48,540 nt of DNA, from NCBI GenBank assembly GCA_036677375.1, contig JAVBWO010000015.1, positions 1-48,540 of the forward strand, written 5' to 3'. The notes below the pieces were generated by a model. That model saw nothing but the letters and a program-made list of their open reading frames with translations, ran no database searches and was not told the origin of the DNA. Below are positions 34,186-42,709 of the stretch, one piece after another. The translations under genes and the position numbers were made by a program. Source of the DNA: JAVBWO01 sp036677375 (GTDB taxonomy: Bacteria > Bacillota > Dehalobacteriia > UBA4068 > UBA4997). Position 1 is the stretch's first letter. Every line of letters starts with the position of its first letter.

Positions 34186-34917
34186 CTAACGGTTCAGCAA
34201 GGTATCATAATCATTGCCGGAACTTTTTTTCTTAGGCGCGCCCGACTTGCCATGTCCGGTATTTTTGCTTTCTGCCATGGCCGCCTCCAGGGTTCGGATG
34301 CCTTTTTTATACCAGCTTTCCAGGATGCGGCCGATATAGGCAAAATTACAATTGCCGTAAAGCACCGCCCGCTTCAGGGCTTCCTGAAGCAATGGCGCCG
34401 ACCAGCCATCCTGCTCCAGCCAAGCGGTAATCTTTTCTCCTTCCACCGGTGAAAGGGGACGTCCCAGCTCGCGTTCAAAAGCCATACAAACCTGAGCCAA
34501 CGCGGCGCTGGGTTTCCCAGGCGCCGGAACTTTCGGTTCCCCAATCATCCCCTGCTTGGGGCAAGCATTCAGAAAGGCCCATAATTCCTTCATTTTATCC
34601 TGGCATGCTTCCAGGCTATAACTAGCCTGGCCTTCCGTTACGGTGAGAAACCCTTTTTCCAATAAAAGTTGGATCTCGTTTTGCGCCAGATCTTCATCAC
34701 CTTCCAAATAATCAATGATATCCTGGCAGCTAAAGCAAGGGGCGGATTTTGGATGCCCGGCAAGAATATGTAACAGCGCAATACATTCCTGGGCATTCAG
34801 CCCAAAATCTTTATAATGGCGCAGAATAAGATTGGGCACCATAGTCTGATCCGTTAGGATGGCGTTGAAAAACCGTTTATTAATATCAACTTTTTTCTTT
34901 TTGTTTGAAGCGATCAT
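34186..34917 (-). CDS. DnaD-domain replication protein
   Basis: 243 residues. The N-terminal winged-helix-like DnaD domain (about 15-110; MVPNLILRHYKDFGLNAQECIALLHIL is characteristic) is followed by a linker and a C-terminal DnaD/DnaB-II type helical domain (about 140-215; ending in YIGRILESWYKKGI, the conserved YxxxIxxxW region). The tail is basic and Ser/Gly-rich. It helps recruit the helicase loader to the origin. It begins 12 bases after the trkH stop. Confidence 0.9.
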   Translation of the reverse strand: MIASNKKKKVDINKRFFNAILTDQTMVPNLILRHYKDFGLNAQECIALLHILAGHPKSAPCFSCQDIIDYLEGDEDLAQNEIQLLLEKGFLTVTEGQASYSLEACQDKMKELWAFLNACPKQGMIGEPKVPAPGKPSAALAQVCMAFERELGRPLSPVEGEKITAWLEQDGWSAPLLQEALKRAVLYGNCNFAYIGRILESWYKKGIRTLEAAMAESKNTGHGKSGAPKKKSSGNDYDTLLNR

Positions 34918-34929
34918 GCCAAACCCCCA

Positions 34930-36402
34930 TTATTTTCTCCAAAAACCCGCCATAAACAGTACCAGCACAGTATAGATCTCCAAACGGCCTAACAGCATGA
35001 GCAGCGTAAAAACGATCTTAGCTGCCTGAGGGATGGCAGCATAATTGCCTACCGGTCCTATCGTCCCTAAACCAGGGCCGATATTGCCCAAAGCAGTGGC
35101 AGCAGCGCTAACTGATTCTAAAAAAGGCATGCCGCAAGCACTGAAAAGCAGTGCGCCCGCAAAAAACAGAATGATATACAAGGCAAAAAACTGTAATACG
35201 GCAGATACGGCTTCCTGTGAAAGGGGCCGTCCGTTGATACGGACCCGGCGCACCACCTTGGAATGGAGCACCAGCTCCAGCTCGGCAAAAATATTCTTGA
35301 ACAAAACCACCCAGCGGCTCATTTTAATGGCGCCGGCGGTGGAACCCTGACACCCACCGCAAAACATGAGAAGAAAAATAACCAAAAATGCCAAAGGCGG
35401 CCACAGATTGTAGTCCGTTGTAGTAAATCCCGTGGTAGTGATTACAGACACCACCTGGAAGATGGACTGCCGGAAAACGTATTCCAGGCTGGCGCCGGGG
35501 AAAACGTTTTGTTGCAGCAGATTAACGCAAATCAAAACAGAAGTTACCAAAATCACCAGCATATAAACGCGAAATTCCGTGCTTTTAAAAAACAGGTTCC
35601 GTTTCTGTACCAATAAAAGATAATAAAAAGCAAGATTGGCCCCGCAGAGGATCATAAAGACGATGGTAACCCATTGCAGGTAAGGACTGTTGTTATAAAA
35701 ACCCATGCTGGCATTTTTACTGGAAAAACCGCCGGTGGAAACCGTCCCGAAGGTATGGATCAAAGAATCGTAAAAAGACATGCCGCCCAGCCGCAAAAGG
35801 AGCACCATCAAGGCCGTTATGCCAAAATAAGTAAGCCACAGCGCTCTGGCCGTATCGCTCATCCGAGGGCTGATGCGGTCTGCCAGACTACCGCCGGAAT
35901 ATTCCGCCCGGATCAGCATGCTGCCGCCGGCGGTACCCCCCGGGCCCACTGCCGCTAAAGCCACAAAGAGCACCACGATGCCCAGGCCCCCCAGCCAGTG
36001 GGTGAGGCTTCGCCACATCAGGATTCCTTTGGGCACGATCTCCACATTGGTTAAAATGCTGGCGCCGGTGGTGGTGAAACCGGACATGGTCTCAAAAATA
36101 GCGTTGATCGGGCTCGCCATGGTGCCGGAGAACAAATAAGGCAAACTGCCGAAAATGGTTGCGACAATCCAACCCAAAGTCACAATGGCAAAACCTTCCC
36201 GCTGGCGCAGAGAGTCCGCCGGATGAGGACGGCAAATCAATAAAAGAAAAACCCCGGCACAGACGGCAATGCCGATGGAACCGGCAAAAGCCGGTATAAT
36301 ATGTTCCTGATAATAAATGGCCCAAAGCATTGGAAAAACCATAGCGATCCCCAAGAGCACCATAATTTTCCCCAAGAAACTCCCCACCAATTGGATACGC
36401 AT
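34930..36402 (-). CDS. trkH: Trk/Ktr-type potassium uptake channel subunit TrkH
   Basis: Membrane subunit for K+ uptake, 490 residues, with four repeated M1-P-M2 units. The selectivity-filter-like loops are MSGFTTTGAS (about 106), FGTVSTGGFS (about 227), VITTTGFTTTDY (about 326) and TALGNIGPGLG (about 442). It lies 20 bases after trkA in the same direction, so channel and regulator are co-expressed. Confidence 0.96.
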   Translation of the reverse strand: MRIQLVGSFLGKIMVLLGIAMVFPMLWAIYYQEHIIPAFAGSIGIAVCAGVFLLLICRPHPADSLRQREGFAIVTLGWIVATIFGSLPYLFSGTMASPINAIFETMSGFTTTGASILTNVEIVPKGILMWRSLTHWLGGLGIVVLFVALAAVGPGGTAGGSMLIRAEYSGGSLADRISPRMSDTARALWLTYFGITALMVLLLRLGGMSFYDSLIHTFGTVSTGGFSSKNASMGFYNNSPYLQWVTIVFMILCGANLAFYYLLLVQKRNLFFKSTEFRVYMLVILVTSVLICVNLLQQNVFPGASLEYVFRQSIFQVVSVITTTGFTTTDYNLWPPLAFLVIFLLMFCGGCQGSTAGAIKMSRWVVLFKNIFAELELVLHSKVVRRVRINGRPLSQEAVSAVLQFFALYIILFFAGALLFSACGMPFLESVSAAATALGNIGPGLGTIGPVGNYAAIPQAAKIVFTLLMLLGRLEIYTVLVLFMAGFWRK

Positions 36403-36422
36403 TTCTCAATCCTCGTTATATT

Positions 36423-37766
36423 TTATTTGGTCAGAAAATCTTCCACCTGGCGGATGGTATGGGGCAAAGCAAACACAATAACACGATCCCCCGCCAGAAT
36501 CACATCCTGCCCGGTGGGAACGATGACATTTTTCCCCCGCACCATGATACCGATGATGGCGTGGGGCGGGAAAGCCAATTGCTGCAAGGTCTTGCCCACC
36601 ACTTTAGCATTGGCAGGTATGACCAGTTCCGCCATTTGCGCCCGCTCTTCATCAAAGATGGTCAGGGAGATAATGCTGCCTTTGCCGATAAATTTTAAAA
36701 TATTGGCGACCATAAGGTTCCGGGGACTTACCGCACGGTCGATGCCCACTTTTTCCACCATATTGACAAAATCGGAACGACGGATCTGGGAAATGGTCTT
36801 TTGCGCTCCCAAGTATTTAGCCAGGATGCAGGCCAAGAGATTTTCTTTGTCATCGTCGGTCACGGCAATGAATAAATCCATACCGCCGACATTTTCATCT
36901 TCCATCAAAGACAGGTCCGTTCCGCTGCCGTTAATGAGCAAGGTATGGTTCAGGCTCTCCGCCAGCTCGTCACAGCACAAAGGATCGCTCTCGATGAGCT
37001 TTACGTTGAGGCGGCGCTTATTTTTTTCCAGCATGGTAGCCAGATAATACCCCAAAAGGCCACCGCCTAAAATGGTAATATTGTTGATATGACTGCGGGG
37101 GATTCCCAGATAAGACTCTAAATCCACCATATCCTTGCTGGCGGCCAGGATAAAGACGCGGTCGCCGGACAGGAGACGGTCTTTGCCGCAGGGAATAATC
37201 ACCGCGTCATCCCGGATAATAGCCACGATGACACAGGGATACGGAAATTCCAGTTCTAAAAGGGTATACCCAATGACGGGTGAATTATATTTCAGCTCCA
37301 GTTCCAATAGCTGTACCCGACCATCGGCATAATAAGAGACGTTGTAGGCCTCCGGGAAGGTAATGAGTTTTACGATCTCCTGGGCGGTGACACGCTCAGG
37401 ATTGATAATAAGATCAATGCCCAGCCCCGTTTGGCGGCTGGAAGAATCAAGAGGCGCATAGCCGGGGTCGCGTACCCGCGCCACGGTTCTTTTCACCCCT
37501 AAAGATTTAGCGATGAAGCATGCCACCATATTCAGTTCGTCCATCTCCGTGACGGCAACCAAAAGATCGGCCTGGCCAACGCCTGCTTCCTCCAAGATTT
37601 TTATTTGAGCGCCGTTGCCTTCTATGACATGGACGTCAAGGTGTTCTTCCAGATTTTCCAGACGGCTGCCGTCTAAGTCGATGACGGTAACCTCATGGCG
37701 CTCCTCCGATAAAGTTGCGGCAATACTATAGCCTACCTTGCCTGCGCCAATTATGATACATTTCAC
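36423..37766 (-). CDS. trkA: Trk potassium uptake regulator TrkA
   Basis: Peripheral NAD-binding gate of TrkH. From the chosen start it has 447 residues with two RCK_N/RCK_C pairs. The first dinucleotide site is CIIIGAGKVGYSIA at the N-terminus and the second ITILGGGLLGYYLA (about 229), each followed by a conserved acidic residue. The start is GTG at 37766 (MKCIIIGAG), eight bases after GGAGG; the upstream ATG at 37781 is only one base from that site. Confidence 0.94.
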   Translation of the reverse strand: MKCIIIGAGKVGYSIAATLSEERHEVTVIDLDGSRLENLEEHLDVHVIEGNGAQIKILEEAGVGQADLLVAVTEMDELNMVACFIAKSLGVKRTVARVRDPGYAPLDSSSRQTGLGIDLIINPERVTAQEIVKLITFPEAYNVSYYADGRVQLLELELKYNSPVIGYTLLELEFPYPCVIVAIIRDDAVIIPCGKDRLLSGDRVFILAASKDMVDLESYLGIPRSHINNITILGGGLLGYYLATMLEKNKRRLNVKLIESDPLCCDELAESLNHTLLINGSGTDLSLMEDENVGGMDLFIAVTDDDKENLLACILAKYLGAQKTISQIRRSDFVNMVEKVGIDRAVSPRNLMVANILKFIGKGSIISLTIFDEERAQMAELVIPANAKVVGKTLQQLAFPPHAIIGIMVRGKNVIVPTGQDVILAGDRVIVFALPHTIRQVEDFLTK

Positions 37767-38190
37767 TATGCATGCCTCCAAAGATCAACATATTCCTGAC
37801 CAAAACCATGTGCTGAAGGGGATTCACCGCATCCTTCAAGATCCGTTTGCCACGCGCTATTTGCGTCCTGCCGCCTTGTTTTCCCCAATACGGGGATACC
37901 AGGGAAACCAACTTGTCCGGCACAGATGGAACCAAAACACAAACAAATGAACAAAAAACCTGGACACAACGGGACAAAGGAATCAATCTAGAGTTCTACA
38001 TAAGCCGGGATGAATCCTACCGCCCTTGCCATAAAATAAAAACGCATTTCCAAGAAATGCGGAGTTGTATTCACCATCATTATTATATCATATTTGCAGA
38101 ACCCTGTCCGATAATTTTTACTGCAACAGAGAGGCGGTCATTGGCCGCCTCTCCTCAATATTTTTGATTACCTATAATCCAAAAAAACGG
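37767..38190. other. 424-bp gap with two hairpins
   Basis: No gene. The hairpin at 38043-38061 (CGCATTTC/GAAATGCG) is followed on the minus strand by a T-rich run, so it is a terminator for the aminotransferase. A second hairpin, GAGAGGCGG/CCGCCTCTC at 38129-38153, lies nearer that gene's end. The remainder is the trkA upstream region without a clear promoter. Confidence 0.6.
38034..38061 (-). terminator. Intrinsic terminator (minus strand)
   Basis: 8-bp stem with a 3-base loop and TTTTTATTTT following on the minus strand, downstream of the aminotransferase. Confidence 0.65.
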
Positions 38191-39360
38191 CTATTGCAGC
38201 TTTTTCAGGAACCGGGCCATCCGCTCCGCCGCTTTTTCCAGATTGGCCATGGAGGTGGCATAGGAACAGCGCAGGAACCCTTCGCCGGCCGGGCCGAAGG
38301 CCGTACCGGGAACCGTGATGACCTGCTCTTCGGCAAGGAGTCTGCTGGAGAACTCTTCTGAGGTCAGCCCCGTGCTTTGAATAGAAGGAAAAGCATAGAA
38401 AGCGCCCTGAGGCTCGCAGATAGCAAGCCCCATATCGCGGAAAGCCTGCACAATATATTGACGCCGGGCGTTATATTCCGCCACCATGGCGTCAATAGAA
38501 GCCTGTCCGTGGGTGAATCCCTCAATGGCCGCCCACTGGCTGGTGGTGGAAGCGCAGACCACAGAGAACATCTGCATCTTGGTAAACAGTTTCAACAGTT
38601 CTTTGGGCGCGCCGAGATAGCCCAGCCGCCAACCAGTCATGGCAAACAGCTTGGAAGCGCCGGAAATCAAAATGGTGCGCTCTTTCATGCCCGGCAGGGA
38701 GGCAATGGAAAAATGCTTGCCGGAATAAGTTAATTCGGCGTAGATCTCATCGGAGAGAACCAAAAGATTATGTTTGATACAAATCTTAGCAATGGCCTCC
38801 AGGTCTTCCTTGCCCATGACCACCCCAGTGGGATTGCTGGGGAAATTTAAGACCAGCATTTTGGTTTTCGGCGTGACGGCCGCTTCGATCATATCCGCAG
38901 TTACCCGAAAACCGGTCGTCATGGTAGTCACGATGGGAACCGTAACGCCGCCGCACAAAGCAACGCAGGAACGGTAGGATAAGAAAGCCGGTTCCGGCAA
39001 GAGGACTTCGTCACCCGCTTCCAGAACGGTGCGAAAGGCCAGATCCAAGCCTTGGCTGGCGCCGGCTGTAATCATCAATTCGCTTTCGGGATCATAATGC
39101 AAATCAAATTTTTCCAAATAAGTGGCAATGGCTTGGCGCAGGGGGGCAACCCCGATGTTGGAGCTATAGCCGGTCTTTCCTTCTTGCAGGGATTCCCAGG
39201 CGGCTTCCCGAATATTCATGGGCGTAACAAAATCGGGCTCGCCGATGCCTAAAGAGACGGGATCCTCCAAAGTGCTGGCAATATCGAATAATTTACGCAC
39301 TGCGGAAGGCGGTACCTGGCGGATGGCTTTTGTAGCAAAATCAGCAGGATTATAAGACAT
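38191..39360 (-). CDS. Class I PLP-dependent aminotransferase
   Basis: 389 residues. Fold-type I motifs: SNPTG (175-179), DEIYAEL (204-210), Schiff-base Lys237 in SGASKLFAMTGWRLGY, and an RCSYATS arginine region (about 366) for the substrate carboxylate. It is closest in style to the aspartate/aromatic aminotransferases of Bacillota (AspC/PatA-like); the amino acid is not determined. A GGAGG site precedes the ATG. Single gene with its own terminator. Confidence 0.93.
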   Translation of the reverse strand: MSYNPADFATKAIRQVPPSAVRKLFDIASTLEDPVSLGIGEPDFVTPMNIREAAWESLQEGKTGYSSNIGVAPLRQAIATYLEKFDLHYDPESELMITAGASQGLDLAFRTVLEAGDEVLLPEPAFLSYRSCVALCGGVTVPIVTTMTTGFRVTADMIEAAVTPKTKMLVLNFPSNPTGVVMGKEDLEAIAKICIKHNLLVLSDEIYAELTYSGKHFSIASLPGMKERTILISGASKLFAMTGWRLGYLGAPKELLKLFTKMQMFSVVCASTTSQWAAIEGFTHGQASIDAMVAEYNARRQYIVQAFRDMGLAICEPQGAFYAFPSIQSTGLTSEEFSSRLLAEEQVITVPGTAFGPAGEGFLRCSYATSMANLEKAAERMARFLKKLQ

Positions 39361-39503
39361 AATTAAATTACCTCCAATTCAAAGTCTGCTTTGAATTTAA
39401 ATAATAAAAAAAATTATACACAAAACTCCGGCAATATTCAAGACATTATGACCTTTTTATGCAGGGATTTTTTTGTTAAAAATAAGAACTGAAATATTTC
39501 ATA

Positions 39504-39533
39504 TTGACTTAAAGGCAAAAAAGTGGGTATAAT
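39504..39533 (+). promoter_or_regulatory. Promoter of the tRNA-Pro/tRNA-Gln unit
   Basis: TTGACT and TATAAT are separated by 18 bases, ending 15 bases before tRNA-Pro. Confidence 0.75.
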
Positions 39534-39548
39534 ACTTTCGTCAGCCTG

Positions 39549-39625
39549 CGGGACGTAGCGCAGCTTGGTAGCGCACCTGATTTGGGATCAGGTGGTCGCA
39601 GGTTCAAATCCTGTCGTCCCGACCA
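39549..39625 (+). tRNA. tRNA-Pro (anticodon TGG)
   Basis: Acceptor CGGGACG/CGTCCCG. The anticodon stem ACCTGA/TCAGGT encloses the loop TTTGGGA with TGG. T loop TTCAAAT, discriminator A, CCA encoded. Confidence 0.96.
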
Positions 39626-39642
39626 ATTTAATATATTGATAC

Positions 39643-39717
39643 TGGGGTGTAGCCAAGCGGTAAGGCAACGGTCTCTGAAATCGTCATTCGATGGTTCGAA
39701 CCCATCCACCCCAGCCA
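39643..39717 (+). tRNA. tRNA-Gln (anticodon CTG)
   Basis: Acceptor TGGGGTG/CACCCCA. The anticodon stem ACGGT/ATCGT encloses the loop CTCTGAA with CTG. T loop TTCGAAC, discriminator G, CCA encoded. It is 17 bases after tRNA-Pro, so they are probably one transcript. Confidence 0.95.
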
Positions 39718-39724
39718 TAAACAT

Positions 39725-39756
39725 AAAAAGAACTGCCCAAGAGGCAGTTCTTTTTT
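39725..39756 (+). terminator. Intrinsic terminator of the tRNA pair
   Basis: AAGAACTGCC/GGCAGTTCTT stem with six T. Confidence 0.9.
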
Positions 39757-39766
39757 CATGTTGGCA

Positions 39767-39957
39767 TTTTCATGTTCGCGCAGTGATAAAAGAATCCGTC
39801 GCAATTCTTCCCGCGGCCGGAATCGCTGCTTCTCATATCTGTGCTCTTCCTGTCCGCGCAGTCATAAATATTTCGGTCTCGATCTTTTCGCGGCTGCATA
39901 ATCGCTTTTCATGTTCGCGCGGTGATAAAAGAATCCGGTCGCAATTCTTCCCGCGGC
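39767..39957 (+). repeat. Pair of ~51-bp direct repeats with GTTCGCGC cores
   Basis: Copies at 39767-39817 and 39906-39957 both read TTTTCATGTTCGCGC, then GTGATAAAAGAATCC and GCAATTCTTCCCGCGGC, with only two or three differences. A diverged unit between them has CTGTCCGCGCAGTCATAAA (about 39851-39869), and a last core CGCTCGCGCA is at about 39964. The core motif matches the cluster at 1383-1955. The 352-base gap (39718-40069) between the tRNAs and the cyclophilin gene holds the terminator and this patch and no gene. Confidence 0.8.
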
Positions 39958-40069
39958 TTTTCACGCTCGCGCAATAACCGAAAACTACGCCATCATTCTT
40001 CCCATATCCCAGAGATTTCCACATGGATCACGGCTTGCTTTAAGAGGAAATGCTCTTCATTCTCAATGC

Positions 40070-40588
40070 TTAGCGTTTGATGGGAGCGGGATATTCCTCC
40101 CCAAAGGTCTCCACAGTGATGCTTTCAATGGTCTCGTCGGTTAAGGGCTTGTCCTGACGGTTGCGATCCACCAGAGAAATACGCACCGCTTCCTCCATTC
40201 CTTCCGTCACCACGCCGAAAGTGGCGTATTGCCCGTCCAAAAAGGGCGTATCCGCTACGGTAATAAAAAACTGGCTGCCGGCGGAGTCGGGATTCTGTGC
40301 CCTGGCCATGGAAAAGACGCCTTTTTGATGCTTCAAGCTGTTGGCATGACCGTTCTGGCTGAATTCGCCCCGGATGCAATAGCCGGGACCGCCCATACCG
40401 GTGCCGGTGGGATCGCCGCCCTGGATCATAAAATCAGGAATGACCCGGTGGAAGATGACGCCGTTATAAAAACCGTTTTGGGCGAGATGGATAAAATTGT
40501 TCACAGTATTGGGCGCTACATCGGGACGCAACTCGCCTTTGATGATACCGCCGGAAGCCATTTTAATGGTCACAACAGGATTTGTCAT
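40070..40588 (-). CDS. Peptidyl-prolyl cis-trans isomerase (cyclophilin type)
   Basis: Speeds folding at proline bonds. 172 residues, no signal peptide, hence cytoplasmic. The cyclophilin core is complete: FHRVIPDFMIQGGDPTGTG (about 46-64, with catalytic Arg and Phe), MARAQNPDSAGSQFFI (about 94-109) and a FGVV segment (about 124). GGGAGGAAA precedes the ATG. Single gene. Confidence 0.95.
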   Translation of the reverse strand: MTNPVVTIKMASGGIIKGELRPDVAPNTVNNFIHLAQNGFYNGVIFHRVIPDFMIQGGDPTGTGMGGPGYCIRGEFSQNGHANSLKHQKGVFSMARAQNPDSAGSQFFITVADTPFLDGQYATFGVVTEGMEEAVRISLVDRNRQDKPLTDETIESITVETFGEEYPAPIKR

Positions 40589-40674
40589 GGTGTTTCCTCC
40601 CTTTTTTCTTTTTATTCCCTACCAAATCATAATCGCCCTTGAAGCAGGCTGATACCGGCTGTCAATGGGAAAGG

Positions 40675-41889
40675 CTATATCCGGCCTAGAGCGGGATCGA
40701 TCCGGATATAATCCGGCAACCCGTCTTTCATGGGAACATGTACTTCACCTATAATGAGGGGACGTGCATAACGGATAAAATCTTCATTAACGTAATTGCC
40801 TTGGGGGTTGATCCATTCCAAGGGTACTTTTTTCTCCACATTGGCCACCGACGCTAAGGAAGTCTTGCCGGGGATGCAGCAATAAGGACTGTCGCTCACC
40901 CGGTCTAGGGTAACCATGATGCCCGATTCCCCCGCCAAAGCGAAATCCACTCCCTGATAACCGGCGAGGAATGCTTCGTCGGCATCGGTCTTGGAAGCAA
41001 AATGCATGGCGGAACGCTGGGCCGTCCCCAGAGTATTACAGCGAGCCTTAATGCCCAACTTCTGCTCCACCAGATTTTTTAGCACCTCACCCGCGCCGGA
41101 AAGCTGTGCATGACCGAAAGCATCTATATTGCCGCCGGCGGCGATATAATTGCCCCGGCCATCATTGATGCCTTCCGAAGCCACCACATATACCGTTCCC
41201 AATTCTTTATAGACCCTCTCCACATCGGCGAGGAAATTCTCCACGGAGAAAGGGACCTCCGGCAAATAGACCAGATGGGGCGCATCCTCCGGACGCCTTT
41301 TGGCCAGTGCTCCCGCCGCTGTCAGCCAACCGGCGTTACGTCCCATGGCTTCAAGGATAGTAACCTTATTCTTGGTGGAAACGCTTTGCAGGTCAATGCC
41401 GGTCTCCAAGACCGTGGCTGCCAGATATTTGGCTGCACTGCCGAAGCCGGGGCAGTGGTCCGTGACAGGAAGGTCATTGTCCACTGTTTTGGGAATGCCG
41501 ATGACATACATCTCATATCCCGCCGCCTCAGCGGCCAACTGGGTTTTATGGGCGGTATCCATGGAGTCATTGCCGCCATTATAGAAAAAATAACGGATAT
41601 CGTGTTTCTTACAGATGGCGACCAATCTTTCCTGATCGCTCTGGGTGACTTTATAACGGCAGGAAAAGATCCCCGCTCCGGGCGTATGCCTTAAGCCTTG
41701 CAGCACTTGCGGCTCCTGATAGCCGAAATCAATGAGATTCTCTTCCAGCACCCCTTTGATACCATGCAGACCAGCATAGATCTTGCCGCCCGGCGCTTTT
41801 TCCAGCCAGCGGTTTACCACCCCGGCCACGCTGTTATTGATAACCGCCGTCGGCCCGCCGGATTGGGCAATGATGGCATTACCTCCCAT
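40675..41889 (-). CDS. pfp: Pyrophosphate-type 6-phosphofructokinase
   Basis: Phosphorylates fructose 6-phosphate in glycolysis. The 404-residue protein has the phosphofructokinase fold with GGNDSMDTA (105-113) in place of the GGDGS of ATP enzymes, and PKTVDND (133-139). The bulky Asp in GGNDS and the Lys of PKTVDND are the marks of pyrophosphate use. The later motif EAMGRNAGWL (about 183-192) binds substrate. AAAAGGAG precedes the ATG. PPi use is inferred from these residues, not measured. Confidence 0.9.
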   Translation of the reverse strand: MGGNAIIAQSGGPTAVINNSVAGVVNRWLEKAPGGKIYAGLHGIKGVLEENLIDFGYQEPQVLQGLRHTPGAGIFSCRYKVTQSDQERLVAICKKHDIRYFFYNGGNDSMDTAHKTQLAAEAAGYEMYVIGIPKTVDNDLPVTDHCPGFGSAAKYLAATVLETGIDLQSVSTKNKVTILEAMGRNAGWLTAAGALAKRRPEDAPHLVYLPEVPFSVENFLADVERVYKELGTVYVVASEGINDGRGNYIAAGGNIDAFGHAQLSGAGEVLKNLVEQKLGIKARCNTLGTAQRSAMHFASKTDADEAFLAGYQGVDFALAGESGIMVTLDRVSDSPYCCIPGKTSLASVANVEKKVPLEWINPQGNYVNEDFIRYARPLIIGEVHVPMKDGLPDYIRIDPALGRI

Positions 41890-42200
41890 AGCTTCATCTC
41901 CTTTTTTTCACTCATAATCAATAAGTATCATACCAAATTTTGATCGGAAAAGTCAAAGTAGAAATTGCTTTTCACCTTATACATTATTTTTGTATGATGT
42001 CTAAAAAATTTTGCATACAGCCTGGTCGAACCCATCCAGTTACTGTCAAATTCTGAATAGTTGCATTATTTGGCTGTTTAATGTATTCTTTTGTCCTTTT
42101 TCTACAAAATCACTAGTCTTTTATTGCAAAAAAGTAAAGAGCTTACTATAATATTACTGTGTAGCAAGTGTAGCCCCCACATTTCAAAAGGAGGTCTAAT
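41890..42200. other. Divergent intergenic region pfp/hydCBA
   Basis: 311 bases without a gene. It carries the hydCBA promoter (42124-42152) and an AT-rich stretch serving pfp on the other strand. I see no clear Rex palindrome, the regulator one might expect for an NADH-linked hydrogenase. Confidence 0.55.
42124..42152 (+). promoter_or_regulatory. Promoter of hydCBA
   Basis: TTGCAA-17-TATAAT, followed 49 bases later by the hydC start, with AAAAGGAGG before it. Confidence 0.75.
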
Positions 42201-42689
42201 ATGCCAGAGCAAAAAACAGATGAGCAGAAGTATTTTTTGCTGGAAGAATTCATCAACCAGCAAGAAGACAAAAGTACCGCTTTGATCAGTACACTGCACT
42301 ATGCCCAAGAGCTTTTTGACTATCTGCCTACGGAGGTGCAGCTTTTTGTATCCCGCAAGCTTGGTATTTCGGCAGCTAAGGTTTATGGTGTCGTCAGTTT
42401 CTATTCTTTCTTCACCACAAAACCGCGTGGAAAATACAAGATCAATGTTTGTCTGGGTACAGCTTGCTTTGTCAAAGGTTCCGAAAAGTTATTCGACGAA
42501 TTGAAAAAACAACTGGGTATTGCAGAAGGAGAAGTCACGTCTGACGGTTTGTTTTCCCTCCATCCCGTTCGCTGTATCGGCTGCTGCGGCCTAGCTCCCG
42601 CCGTGATGATCAACGGCGAGGTATTCGGACGTCTGACCATTGCCGATATTCCCCGCATCATCAATACATACCGGGATATGGAAGTTTAG
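42201..42689 (+). CDS. hydC: [FeFe]-hydrogenase subunit HydC (NuoE-like)
   Basis: Thioredoxin-fold subunit with one [2Fe-2S] cluster that transfers electrons within the NAD-linked hydrogenase. 162 residues. The cluster ligands are the CLGTAC pair (about 84-89) and CIGCC (about 125-129), as in NuoE. The N-terminal half is helical (LHYAQELFDYLPTEVQLFVS). First gene of a three-gene operon, 20 bases before hydB. Confidence 0.95.
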   Translation: MPEQKTDEQKYFLLEEFINQQEDKSTALISTLHYAQELFDYLPTEVQLFVSRKLGISAAKVYGVVSFYSFFTTKPRGKYKINVCLGTACFVKGSEKLFDELKKQLGIAEGEVTSDGLFSLHPVRCIGCCGLAPAVMINGEVFGRLTIADIPRIINTYRDMEV

Positions 42690-42709
42690 AGAAAAAAGGA
42701 GGAATCCCT

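Noticed and set aside
42020..42045. CGAACCCATCCA as a tRNA fragment
   Set aside because: It matches 12 bases of the tRNA-Gln T-arm region at 39.7 kb, but no other tRNA arm is present around it.
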